From Seriola aureovittata (taxonomy: Eukaryota > Chordata > Actinopteri > Carangiformes > Carangidae): DNA of 64,000 nt. The position numbers and the translations under genes were made by a program. The stretch is from assembly GCF_021018895.1 (NCBI RefSeq), contig NC_079373.1, positions 7,918,001 to 7,982,000 of the forward strand, written 5' to 3'. How positions within the stretch are numbered: the stretch's first letter is position 1; every line of letters begins with the position of its first letter. Below the pieces are notes generated by a model. The model had not been told where the DNA came from, did no database searches, and saw nothing but the letters and a program-made list of their open reading frames with translations. Shown in pieces: positions 49,401 to 61,808 of this stretch.

Positions 49401-51620
49401 TGTTAGTCGGATAAAATTACATATTTTTCTGTTTTCTGATGTTTCATAGATAAGAGGAATAATCCATGAATCAAGAAAATAAATGTCAGATTGAACCATT
49501 AAAAAAAAAAGTCATTATTAGCTGAAGCTGTACTTATTTTTGCTTTTTTGCTTTTCTCTCCGTACTGCCACCTCTTGAAAACAAGTTAATCCAAATTATT
49601 TTCTTCTCAAATCTGCTACATTATATTGAGTTGTCCTGTTTGTTTGCACATTATGAAGACGTGTGACAAGACGGGAGTTGCATTATATTGTATTCCCCTG
49701 GAGTGTGTTTAGTTTGTGTTTAGTGTGTTTCACCTGAGTGATGATGACAAAAAAATGAATGAAATCTGAACCTGTATTAACATTTTAGATTATGTGTGTA
49801 TGTATGTGTTCTATCTTTCCTATGCAATATGTTGTAGTTATGAAAGTGTGTAATTACAGTATTTTTTATATCAAATTATATTGCACACTGTCAAATGTTT
49901 TAACTAGCAAACAAAAATGTTCATCATTGATTAATCTGGCAGGTGTTTCTGTGATTTGACAATTCAAGCCTAAGCCCCATTCTGGCGTGATCATAGTGCT
50001 CGTTTTCCTCAACCTGCCATCCAAAACCAAAACAAATATTCAGCTTCCTATCATATAAGACAAATAAATGCAGTAAGAGAGTTGAGAAGCTGGAATAAGG
50101 GAATGTTTTGCATTTTTGCTATAAAAAAAGACCCAAACAATCGATCGATTTTTGAATATGATAGCTTTAAATTCCATACGATTGACACTTTGCTGTGAAA
50201 CCATCTGCCCATGAAGCCATTTAAGGTTTTACATATCTATACAGAACTTTATTTTGAAAATTTGAACAGGCCCTGCTTGAAGTCACTTGGGCATGTGCTT
50301 GTTGTGCACAACAGCACATTGAAAATCTGTCCATAGGCTTTGTTTTTTGAGGCCTTGTGAAAGTGTTTAGGGGATGTGGAGCAGAGACTGATGGAAGTTG
50401 TTCATCCTTCGTCTGAAGGTGTACCAGGAGGTCTGAGTGCCGACGGGCAGAGGAGAAGAATGGCTGGCTGTGGAGCCCCAGGCAGCAGTGTGTCAAGATT
50501 GTCTCCTTCAATCCCCCGAACCTTTCCTGTAAAAAGACTCAGAAGGTACAGTGCCGCTTCTCTTCTCACTCGTTCTCGTTCACTCTCTCCCTTTGTTCTC
50601 TGAACCTCTTTCTGTCTCTCGCTCTGCAGTACACAGCCCCACTTACATGCACACCACACAAACATGCACCGCCTGAGTAATAAACTGTTTCCATTGTGAA
50701 TCAAAGGCCCCGGCACTGGGTCTTCCTACTCTGTATTGATCCATCCAAAAAACTCCAAGCTGGCTTATTATAACTGACCTGGTTGATTGTGCTCACAGCC
50801 TGAAGATGGAGAGCCTCTCTTTCCAACAGCGCCTTCTCTCTCACGTTGTTTTTTTCATTCCTCTGCTTTCTGGCTACTTTTCTGTCCCTCCCTCTCTGAC
50901 TCACTCTTGTATTTCCATCAACAGCACCTCTCCTCCTTGCTCATTTTCAGTCAATCTCCAGCTTTTCAAAAAGAAACAGTTCCTCTATTGTAACTTCGGT
51001 TGAATTATATGAATTATTATTGAATTATAGACCAAGCAGAGAAATAGTTTAATGCTAACTAATGTTATTCAGCAAAACTGATGATAAACTTCAATGCTTT
51101 CAATGAAAAACTCAATGCAATCAGCGGTTTACACTGTTCTGCATATTTTTTTTCTGTCCAGGTGAAGATCAACATCCCCTCCCTGCCCACCATCGGTCTC
51201 TCTGACCGCCTGCACTGCACCATCGAGTCTTTCCGGAGCGAAGGCACCATGTCTGATTCCAGTCAGGTCTCCTGCGATCTGCCCCACCCCTCACTCATAC
51301 CACAAACACCTGAGGACCAAGGTTTGTCCTTTATGATTAACCTACCCTCTTTTAACACATTAACACAAGGCAAATGTCTGCTCTTCTCCATTATAACTAA
51401 TGCTGCATTACCAACTAGGCAAACTGGGAAAGTGCCCCGGTCCTAGAGACTCTGAGGGGCCCGAAAAGAGCCCCAGGTTGACCCCATGCTGGTTGTTTTT
51501 GGTAATTTGATTTATTGCAGATTTGTTAGGAAATTTGCATCACAAAATTACATTATCGACAAAGAATTTACTGATGACTTCTTGTAAAGGTGCCCTGTCT
51601 CCAAATCTAGTTTTAGGAAC

Positions 51621-51657
<37 letters not shown>

Positions 51658-54600
51658 ACTCAATATAATATAATATTATTCCAGCATAGGAGTCAGTTTT
51701 TCCATGTGTTTGTTGTTTTTCGTTTTTTTGCAGTGGTGGGCCATTTTCTATTAAACAAAGACCATGAATTTATGACATAAAACATTAAGCTTTTTGGGAA
51801 CAGAGCAGAGGAGCATTCCCCCCCCCCACAACAAATGCCATATATTTACTGAGTCAGGCTGTTGTTTCGCCAGTCAATCACAAGAAGAGATGTGTCAGTA
51901 TCAAAGTGGCTTTCCACCTCAGCTAAACAATTTCCTGGGAGGACTGGTTGCTCTAGATTTAACGGGTACCTGAAGCTGACACAATACTCCGTAACAGGTT
52001 CATTCAGTGATTATTATAACTTTTTGAATTAATACATGAATACATGACTTATTATAAAGACATTTGAGGTCATGTTGAATTATTTACAGGTCATGTTTTA
52101 TGTATCAGTCTTCAAATACACAAATGACATCTTGAACTGGATGTCTTGGATATTCAGACTCCTTCCCAAAGACATCATCTCCCACCCATAAATGTGTAAA
52201 ACTTGTACATCCCCCCCACCCCCACCCCCACCCATCCCTTGCCAAATGCCAGTGCATTTTAACCCTCCCTTTGCTGTGCCCTCAGACTTTGTGGCCGTGG
52301 CCATCAGGATTTTTGTCAATGAGACGGTGGAGCTGGCCACGCGGGAGTTCAAGTTCTACAATTGTGCCGCCACAGTGAGAAAATCCGAAAACACACCGTG
52401 AGTCAGACTCTTAATCTATCAGTTCTGCTCCGTCACTCGCTGAAAATACCCAGTGACACTGAACACAGCATCAACTGACAACCTTGATGTAAATGTATCA
52501 CTGTGCATGAGCAGATGAGAGATCAAGGCTCTGTTTGTAAATCGTGATGCATGGTGGTTTTGAATGCACCTCTTGCATTTTCTTTCCTCCTTTTATTACC
52601 ATGCTGAGGAAATTGCCTCAGTTTCCTTTTCATTAATCAAAAAATGAAAGTCGATCTTGCCGTTTTTTTTTTCCCCTTCCTCCTTATTTCTTTTTCTTCA
52701 TTTCTTTCATGCTGAGGAATGTGTGATGAACGAGCTTTGCTTATGTGAAGTTGCAGAGATCCATTTCGTTGTCAGCAGCATGGATTTTTGTGCCGGACGC
52801 TCTTTGATGAGTTTGCATGTTTTTAAATTTTTGTTTGCGCGTGCTTTTGTGTGTGTGCGTGTGTGTGTGTGCGTGTGTGTGCAAGCGTTTTCTGATCTTT
52901 GTTGTTTATGTGTTTCTGTGTGTATTTTCAGTTGCATGTCATGCGTGGCCAGTCAGTGGGGCTGCCAGTGGAACACAATTGACCACACCTGCAGCGACAT
53001 GGATCAGAGTGTGATGGTTCCTAACATCATCAAGCACCGTAAGGTTAGTCACCTCAAGGGTAAACACATCAGTGGCAGGTCAAAGACTGTTTTTTTTTTT
53101 TTTTTTTCTCCGATAGCGTGTGTGTGATAGATGTTGGATAAAGCAGTTCAGTAAGAGACGTCTAATCACCACACGTGATGCGCCGCCTGAGCGATCCACG
53201 TTTCCCCCTCCCGAAAATTAATAAAACACTCAAATCCCGGTATCAGCCGCCACCATCTTGCGTGACAAATGTTGTAGGGTGGAGGATATCAATTTACAAC
53301 TCAGCAGATGTTGCAGCGATACACTTATCTGTTGCTGCAGATGAGGGTGTCCGTTAAGTGGTTGGCATATTTAAAACGTAAATGATTAAAAGTGGGAGGA
53401 TCTGATTTGTTTTGATGCCTTCTCAGGGAGCCAGGTGTCCTCAGTTTGAGAATCCAGATCCTGTGCTGATCCCCGTGGGCTACAAGACTCGAATCAGCTT
53501 TGAGGGGATCAATTTGGAACTCTACCAGGTAAAGTGGCAGAGACACAGAATTTAAAGCATGTCTGGAAATCTTTTCAGCTCTTTGAAACACTTTGGTTTG
53601 GTCTTAGGACCACAGTGAACCAATTGGTCGTGATTTTCAACCAGTGCATAACTGATGCTTGTGTCTCATAGAAAAAAAGAATCCATTTATTACATGTACA
53701 AAAGCTGACAAAATGTGAAAAAATGTGACAGGAAAGTAGATGTTTTGGTCACAGGACCATTGTCAGTACAATTTACTTAGACTATGTTATTCAAGAGATT
53801 TAAATAGAATTTCAGACAAACAGCTCTCTGGATTTTTCTATTGTTCTCATTTAGAAAATCACTTTACATTCTGATGTAAGTGTCTTTTGATGAAAGACAC
53901 CACCTCTACATGCTTTTGTAGTCCATCGGATGGCACACAATGAAAGTGATGACACTTTAAAATGTTTTTCGACGGAGAAAATTACATTATTTCTGTGTTC
54001 TTGCGTGTTCTAAAACACATGTCCTGACAGGCCTGCATGTTTTACCGATACTACCAGTAACACTACCAATGAGAAAAAAAAAAACATCAGATTCGTTTTT
54101 TATGAATTGAATCTAACTGAAGATGCCATGTTTCTTTGTCTGGCTCTCCAGGGTCGTGTTTTCACCATCGGCACTGAGCTGATGAGAAACACGGAGGAAG
54201 AGGTCAATTTTGAGGACGGGCCATTCTACACCTTCAGCGGCTTCAATGTGAGTATGGCAGTCTGCTAGTTGCTTGACTCGACACTTGATACTTGATTGTG
54301 TTCACGCTGAACTGTTACTTTTGTTCTTTTGCTAAGCTTGTCGTTGTTTCTGGTCAATTTGCCCTCCACTCAACACAGGTCCTTGAACTGTGGCTGATTT
54401 GTGGACCTGATTATTGAAGTGCAATTTAGAACAGCTCTGAAATGGTGAAATATACTGTAGAGTGCCACTTGATTTCAGTTTTAGTCCATATGTACGCTTT
54501 CTGTCAATGTGAAGCTGACTTTATGCTCCAGACTTATACACCAAATCACTCTTAAGCTGGTTTTCACAATCCCTTTGATATTCTACAGCACCCTCTAATG

Positions 54601-57600
54601 GACAGACTCCCCTCACTGGAGTTATTTTAGCTCCATCTCCACATTGTGAATTCTGTGATTGGGAAGCTCAAACAGTGCATAGCCCCCAGCTATGTTCTTT
54701 TCCAACATTGATTTCTTCAGCTGAAAATCTGCCAGACTGGGTATAATTTTTTTTTTCTTCCCTTTTTTTTTTCCCTTTGGCATGAGGGAGCAACAGCCCA
54801 CACTGTTTGCCGAAAAGAGCTTAAGTGCCATTAATCACTTGATTCTGTATTAATAATTCATTTTCTTCCAATTTCTTAGTTTTCCTATGATAAGTCACCG
54901 GAGACCAATGTTCTTTTCTACGTGAAGGACAAGGAGTCAGGCAAGAAGATGGACAGCACGCTGAACGGTATGCTCTCCCATTTTAATGTGGAGACCTTAT
55001 TTATAATGCTTTGTGTGTATTCCATTAGACTCCAGGAAGCTATCTTTAATGTATGATTGGAAATTAATAAGCAAATTAATTGGTTAAGCAATGACTGTCA
55101 TCATCTACGTTTTGACAGAATAAGAAAGATTCAGACACATTCGTAACATGTGATTGTGAGGTTTTCATGGTCATGCAATTTAAAACAAAGTTATCAGATA
55201 TGAGCATAGAGCTCTCATCATCCATTCAAAATTCAAACACATTTCACAACATAATAATATATACAAGGGCATAGGTTTGGTTTCAGAAGTGGGTTGAGGG
55301 TTGGGAGGGGGGGTTCACAATGAAGAAGAAAAGTTATACTTTTCATAATAATGGTATAACAAAACATCTTGTGGAAACCTCTGTATTATTAAAGCATTAA
55401 CCCTATTTAAAATCATGTTTAATATCCTCAGTAGACACCTAATACCTAATACTTTGCATCTTTACTACAAAGGATACTGCGTGGTGTTGCCTTATCCTTG
55501 ATTGAGTCTAGCATCTTAATCTTAATCTTACCACTTTAAGTAAAGCAAGGCTACTGATCCTGAAAAACATGCAGAGGGAATGGTGTAAAATATAAGAAGT
55601 TTTTTTTTTTCTTTCCCTCTCCCACCACTTCTGATATAGTCACCCTGTACAACTGCTCCATGGGGAGGGAGGACTGCAGCCTCTGTAAGAACGCAGACCC
55701 AAAGTATAGCTGCGTGTGGTGCGCCAAGCAGAAGGCATGTGTGTACGAGAAGCTGTGCAATACTCAACAAGGCTCCGAGTGCCCCAACCCCCAGATCACT
55801 GATGTGAGTATTTACAGAGTTGTCATGTCTGTATGTTGACCTGTGAACTAGAAACAGTAGATGCTTTGAAGGCTTGTGATTAGCAGTGAAATAGCATTGA
55901 CTTTGGTGATTGGATTGAAGCACTTTGCTTGCCATATTTTTTTCCTTCCTGTTTATAGACAGACCAACTGAAAGTCTGTTTCTCCTTGAGGGTGTGTGGA
56001 GCTGATCTGCAGCCTATTAGATTGGATCAATTCTTGCTTTTGCTCACTTAATTGTTGGTGCCTCATTGTCATTGACAAAAATCCATCAGTAATTGTGTTG
56101 ATGTCGATGCAACAGAGGTTATGACCGTACATACTCCAGCCTGACCGATACACCGGCAGGCCAGTATTATTGGCTATAAGTCCTCGCTGCATGGAAAGCA
56201 GAGTCCGCTCTTATCTTAAGATAAGTGTAGGGTCTTATATTTAATCTGGTGGCTCTTATTGCTTCACACAGATCTTGAGATTGGGAAGTACATTCATTTT
56301 TTTATCATTTCAGTTGGGTTTGACGTGTGTAGTGGCAGTATGGTCCATCTGTCAACATCTGCTTTAATTGTAAAAGTTACTTCATATATTTTGGGATGCA
56401 AACAGATATTTAAAAGCAGGGGAGTCCCATTTCAAGTCAAATCTCCCTTGCAAATCAGCATTTCGTGTAAGATTAGCAAATCCTTTCTTCCTATAAACAC
56501 CCACCCCGCTCCCACACACTCTATCTTCCCATTCAGATCATCCCTCGTTTCGGACCCCTGCGGGGAGGCATCTCCATCACCATCCGCGGCTCCAACCTTG
56601 GCATCCACAAGGAAGATATTAAAAGCATCATGGTAGTCGGAGAGCCTTGTATCCATCAGGAGGAGAAGTACTCTGTCTCCACAAGGTATTAATCACACAT
56701 CTTGATGTATTTATGCAAATATATAAGCAGCAGTGCACACACTGTCTATTTATTGAGTTCTGCTGGTCAAACTGTGTATAGACAGTTTTCATTCTGTAAA
56801 GTCTTGGATACGTTATCAGGTAAGGACTGCCTTGCCTTTCCTTGAGCTAACCTGGGTGTATATTCTAATTATCTCATTATATCGCTGTATTGATCTGAGA
56901 AGTCTCCAGACGCAGGTTGATTCAGAACCAGAATCACTCTTTTAAAAGGCGACAACAGTGGAGGAGAGGTGTTCAGAGGAAGTCCCAATAGTGCAACACA
57001 AAAATTACAAGATGTCCTTTATTCAAAATCCTACTTAAGCAAAAGTACAGAAGTACTATAAAATATACTTAAAAGTATCAAAAGTAAAAAAAAAAAAAAA
57101 AAAAAAAATGGACCCTGCAACTAATATATTATTATGTATTACATTTTTAGAGTCTTAATACTGATGCAACAATCTGTAAGCAGCATTTTACTGTTGTAGC
57201 TGTTTGAGGTGGAGCTAGTTTTTAACTGCATTGCATACAGTTTTGGGTTGTGAAATGATTAAAGGGGCAGGAAAGAAGAAAAACAGCTCTGCTTTATAAG
57301 CCTTTATTCATATTGTAGGCTTTTTTTTTTTTACCTCTTTTGGCCTCAAACTGTTATTTAAACAAAACCATCAGAGAGGTTTAGAGGGGAAATGTCTCCT
57401 TGGTGTGTGATGGAAATCTGGCGAGGTGGTTGACTCTTGATGGAAGAATTTTCAGGAGACCCAGATAAGCAGAAGCATTTATTGAAGCTCGATCGCGGGG
57501 AATAGAGATGAGCAACACACTGTGTGAAGCCACCCAGCTCTGAAGGACATCTTTCTTGCAGGGTGTATTTAAACCTCATACAAAACTGACCACATGTCCA

Positions 57601-60600
57601 AATAAGGATGTTCTTCATGGGACTACAGCACCCATCAATGCATGTTACCAAATCCTAAACCTTAAATCGCGTTTTATATTTCGGGCAATACCTGTCTCCT
57701 CGACAAACAATATGCAATGCAAAGATTTCTCTCACTCTATTAAAACATATGATGACCTAAATGATTATTACATTAGCAAAACAAACTTAAGTATAAGAGT
57801 TAACCAAGCACCGTTACTCTGTCTGCAGGTAGAGACAGATATATATCTCTTGGTTCATATGATATGCGCAGACATCTTCGTCTCCTTGTTACTTTGCTTT
57901 TCTTTTAATCAGATCATGGATTCAGACATTCATCTCTTCGTCAAACAAACTGAAATCCAGTCTTCAAAACCCCGGAGGTCATGATACTTCAACTCCAAAT
58001 CATTATCATATCATAACTTACCACTTGCTGTGGTGCTCGAATAGCAGTTGTGGTTCTGCGAATAACCACTTTAACAGTTGTTACCAAACAGGAACACAAG
58101 AGAACCGAGAGGAGCACTGATGCTATAAGAGTAAACAAGAATTTAACTAAGCCGGACCCCCAAGCCCCAAACAATTCTGAGACATCCCTCAAGCAAAGTC
58201 TGTGATTAACATGTAGCTCTTAAATACCATTATTCTGCGTCACAAACCACATCCATATCCATTACCTCTGTTGTTGCGTCGGAGATGTAGGAGCAACAAT
58301 CACTACCAAAGACTTTGCATGTTCCCCCCTGGGATGCTAACAGGGAGATCAAGTCCTGTTGGGAACTTCTATCCTACCCCTTCCCGTCTCTGCTAGAGTG
58401 GCAGCAACAAGAAAGAGGAAGTCTTCATCTGTCTGTCTCTTGTCTGGGCCCGGCAGATTAAGAATGCATAATATTATTAGCAGACTCTCCGGGGTGAGTT
58501 TGCCTTGGCGTTTTGCCCACCCATACATCTCTGCTTTAGCACTCGCCACAATATCGTTAGGGTGGTGCTCTTTGATTTTTGTCAGTTTCCAGCAAAGACA
58601 AGTGAGCACATCTTTCTATAGTGTCTCTCAACTCTTCAGACAGCACAACATCACAACGTTTGTTGTCCGTCCGTCCGTCCGTCCGTCCCCCCCATGCAAC
58701 ACTTTAATTTCCGTCCACACACTCACACTCTCTCATGTATCTGAAATCCCTGGCCGGATTTCCTTTACTGCGGTCAGTCATCATCTCGACCATCTGCAGC
58801 TTACACTCATCAAAGGAACCCTCGCATAGCCATTCACCATTCGCTCATTCACACCTGAGCGCTGTGAAAGGCAACACATGATATCATATTCTTTGCCCAC
58901 CGACTATTCCTGCTGGCATTCATGGGGGAAAACTTGCCGACTCGTGGCAGATGGATCTTTTTACTTTCAAGTTTTACTTTTTAGCATATTTTGTTGAAGC
59001 ATTTACAGATGTACTTTAAATCTCTGCTGTGGACTGATTATTACCCATATTTTCAACATTCAAATTCACATTAAAGCATTAAACTCACAGACATACACTT
59101 CCATTTTCTTCTATTCTCTTCTTTCTACATCAGTGGTGGCAATTTGAGACTTTTAAAGCGAAAACTCAGAGTTAGTAGTCTAATGCCGACATACCAATCG
59201 GTGCCAAGCTCTCTGAAGCCATAAGCAACCGTTATGTAATTTCCCCGATGAACACAGACTCACCATGGGTCTTGATTACACCAAAATAGGCATTTTTCAG
59301 CTGACTCACAGCATATTTATGTGGGTGTAACCTCACTGTGGGTCTTATCTGTGTCGGGCGCAACCCAAAATGGCTCCAGGAAAATAAAGACTCGCACAAC
59401 CACTAGTCTTTTACCTCAGATCTACTGATCGACCACTGACTTCAGCATTTCACTTAGCACACAAAATTTCTATATTATCTGTTTTAGATCAGAAACACAT
59501 TGAGTTAAGTTCAAACTTATCAGTTTTGATTTAAGAACCACTGGGAGGTTTGTCTGGCGAAAAAACAACTTGCAACTGATTTTAATGCAACACGTAGAGT
59601 ATGTCCTTCCCAAGGGAAGAATGAGTATCTCTTGAACCTGAAGGACACCAGTGTTATGACGGTTCACTCCGCTGACCGGAACCTCGGTCCATCATATCCT
59701 TCACATGGTGAAACTGCTAACAAAAAAAAACAGACATCTGAATGCATAACTACTGTTTTAGGGTTTTTTTTTGCTTGTTTGTTTGAGGGAACCATTGATT
59801 TAATCTTTACCGATGCCTTGTATTATATGTTTTTAATATAAAATATGTCTGCGGCCAATCAATCAGTTATATATGATCGACCGAGCAACCTAAATTCTTG
59901 TAAATATGTATTCACCAAAGCACTGGAGATGTACCACACTGATTTTCCACAGATTTCTTTAGTGGTGTATTCACGCTGCAGACACACTGTTCCACCTCAT
60001 TCCAAAGGTGCTTTAATGAGCCGAGTATTGCCGAGAGGAAAACCCACTGGAATAAACTTGTAAGTCTGTCAAATGCACTTCAGTGAAAGCAATGTTTTAA
60101 AAGTGTTCAATTCATTCAAATGTTCTATAGAAAAGAAAACACCCACATCGTTCAGCATGCCCACTAAGGAGAACTGTTGACACCTGGCAGGATAGATCCA
60201 CGTTTTGGACGAATTCTTGTCCCGCCATCTGCAGGATGAGGCATAAACCAGGATTTATGAGACCAGATGGAATGTTTTTCACCCTTAAATCTCCCAGTTT
60301 TGGAGCTCATGTGACTACTGTTGCTGCCTGATCTTTTGCATGTTGTAGCTTACTTGCTTTAAGTTTTTCCAGTTTTTCCATTATTATAAATTTATTACAT
60401 AATTATTGCATTGCTTCAAGTTGCCATCTTACTTTTCTAATTGTCTGCTTGTGGCCCACCTGTTAGCCCACACGAGGCTTGCCATTTTATGCTGACCTCT
60501 TTCATCAGCAACACATTTTCCCCTCAGGACTCCAGCAGACTTTGACGTGTTTGGTTTATCACACACGAGTCCCAATAAACTACAGACACTGCAATGTGGA

Positions 60601-61110
60601 AAAATTCCCAGAGGATTCAATTTCTGAGCTTCTACAGGCAGTCAGTCTGGCATTAGAGATCATACAGTACTACAGTAATTCATAGCTGCTTAGTCAACAG
60701 CATTAATTAAACATTAGCTTAACCTGTTAAGCATGTCTGCCATTTCATTTTCCAAGGTAAATGTGGAACATTCTCTTGATCCAGCTTCACAAATGTGAGA
60801 ATATATTGCATTTCTTTGTCTTAAGTGAAAGTTAACCAGATATCTTTGTCGATGTTGCCTAGACAAACGATTAATCAAGAAAATGGTAGACTAATCAATA
60901 ATGGACATAATTATTTGCAGCTGTAGTCTGAAATATTTTCTCATCTTCCTTTTTCTTTCATGTTGTCCTGTCCAGCGTGGTGTGTGAGATTGGACCTATT
61001 GGTCCTTTGAGCCAACAGTGGGGCCAAGTGGAGGTGGAGGTGAAGGGGGGCAAGAGAGGAATATCCTCCATGTACTTCACCTACAGGGTAAATACTCTCT
61101 CTTACTAACA

Positions 61111-61157
<47 letters not shown>

Positions 61158-61624
61158 TCTCCTCTTAACTGCATTTCCAGTATGGAGGCGCTCAACTTTG
61201 ACCCAGAAAATAAACACTTCTAAAAACATTCTGCTGATTTTTGTTGTTTTATGGCCTCTATTATGTTTTCCATTTCCTAACTGCACAGAGCCCCTTATCA
61301 GAACACACCTACCTAGGGCATGTCATTTAAGTGGAATGTTCAAATACAACATCCTAATGTATTGGCAAATTATGCATCTAGACGCTGTCATATTACAATT
61401 GTAATGCATTGTAAGATAAGCCAGAATGTGTATGTATTCCTCTTTAACCAGATGCTGTGCAGTAGTTCCCCTTTTCTCTCTAATACTTTAACAGGCAGCA
61501 GCGTAGCTATTTAACTGGCTTTTCATATCTCTGGCTCTGCTAAAGCTTCCCCACAGGGGAGTGCTCCGCCTAACTGTTTGCTCAGAAAATTGAGGCAGAT
61601 GTGGTGTCTGTGTGTGTGTGTGTT

Positions 61625-61692
<68 letters not shown>

Positions 61693-61759
61693 AGAATGTT
61701 TCTGATAGAGAGGGGGAGATCAAGGAGGGTGAGAGGAAATGTGTGTTTATATGACATTG

Positions 61760-61808
<49 letters not shown>

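Larger units (their letters stand above)
47552..50418 (+). other. plexin introns 3 and 4 (exon 4 lies between them)
   Basis: Intron 3 (47552-48725) holds a teleost interspersed repeat at about 48026-48260. Intron 4 (48827-50418) holds a diverged MITE-like copy at about 49212-49500. Nothing else is recognised. Confidence 0.7.
50546..56536 (+). other. plexin introns 5-12
   Basis: Intron sizes are 616, 964, 534, 383, 623, 632, 672 and 733 nt. They hold an (ATT)n tract (51623-51657, intron 6), a C-rich tract at 52210-52234, a TG-rich stretch at 52851-52882, T or A homopolymers at 53089-53107 and 54748-54773, and otherwise unique DNA. No other gene is seen. Confidence 0.75.
56686..60975 (+). other. 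plexin intron 13 (4.3 kb), repeat-expanded
   Basis: This intron is several times larger than its neighbours. It holds an AAGTA-type repeat with a poly-A run (56956-57260), an antisense retroviral remnant (about 57400-58380), a (GTCC)n tract (58663-58687) and an ATCGATTA-type MITE remnant (60755-60935). 58690-60750 holds nothing I recognise and no open frame that looks coding. Confidence 0.75.

Noticed and set aside
58349..58609. Minus-strand frame overlapping the retroviral region
   Set aside because: It lies upstream of the envelope remnant and may belong to it after deletions, but it has no motif I can assign.
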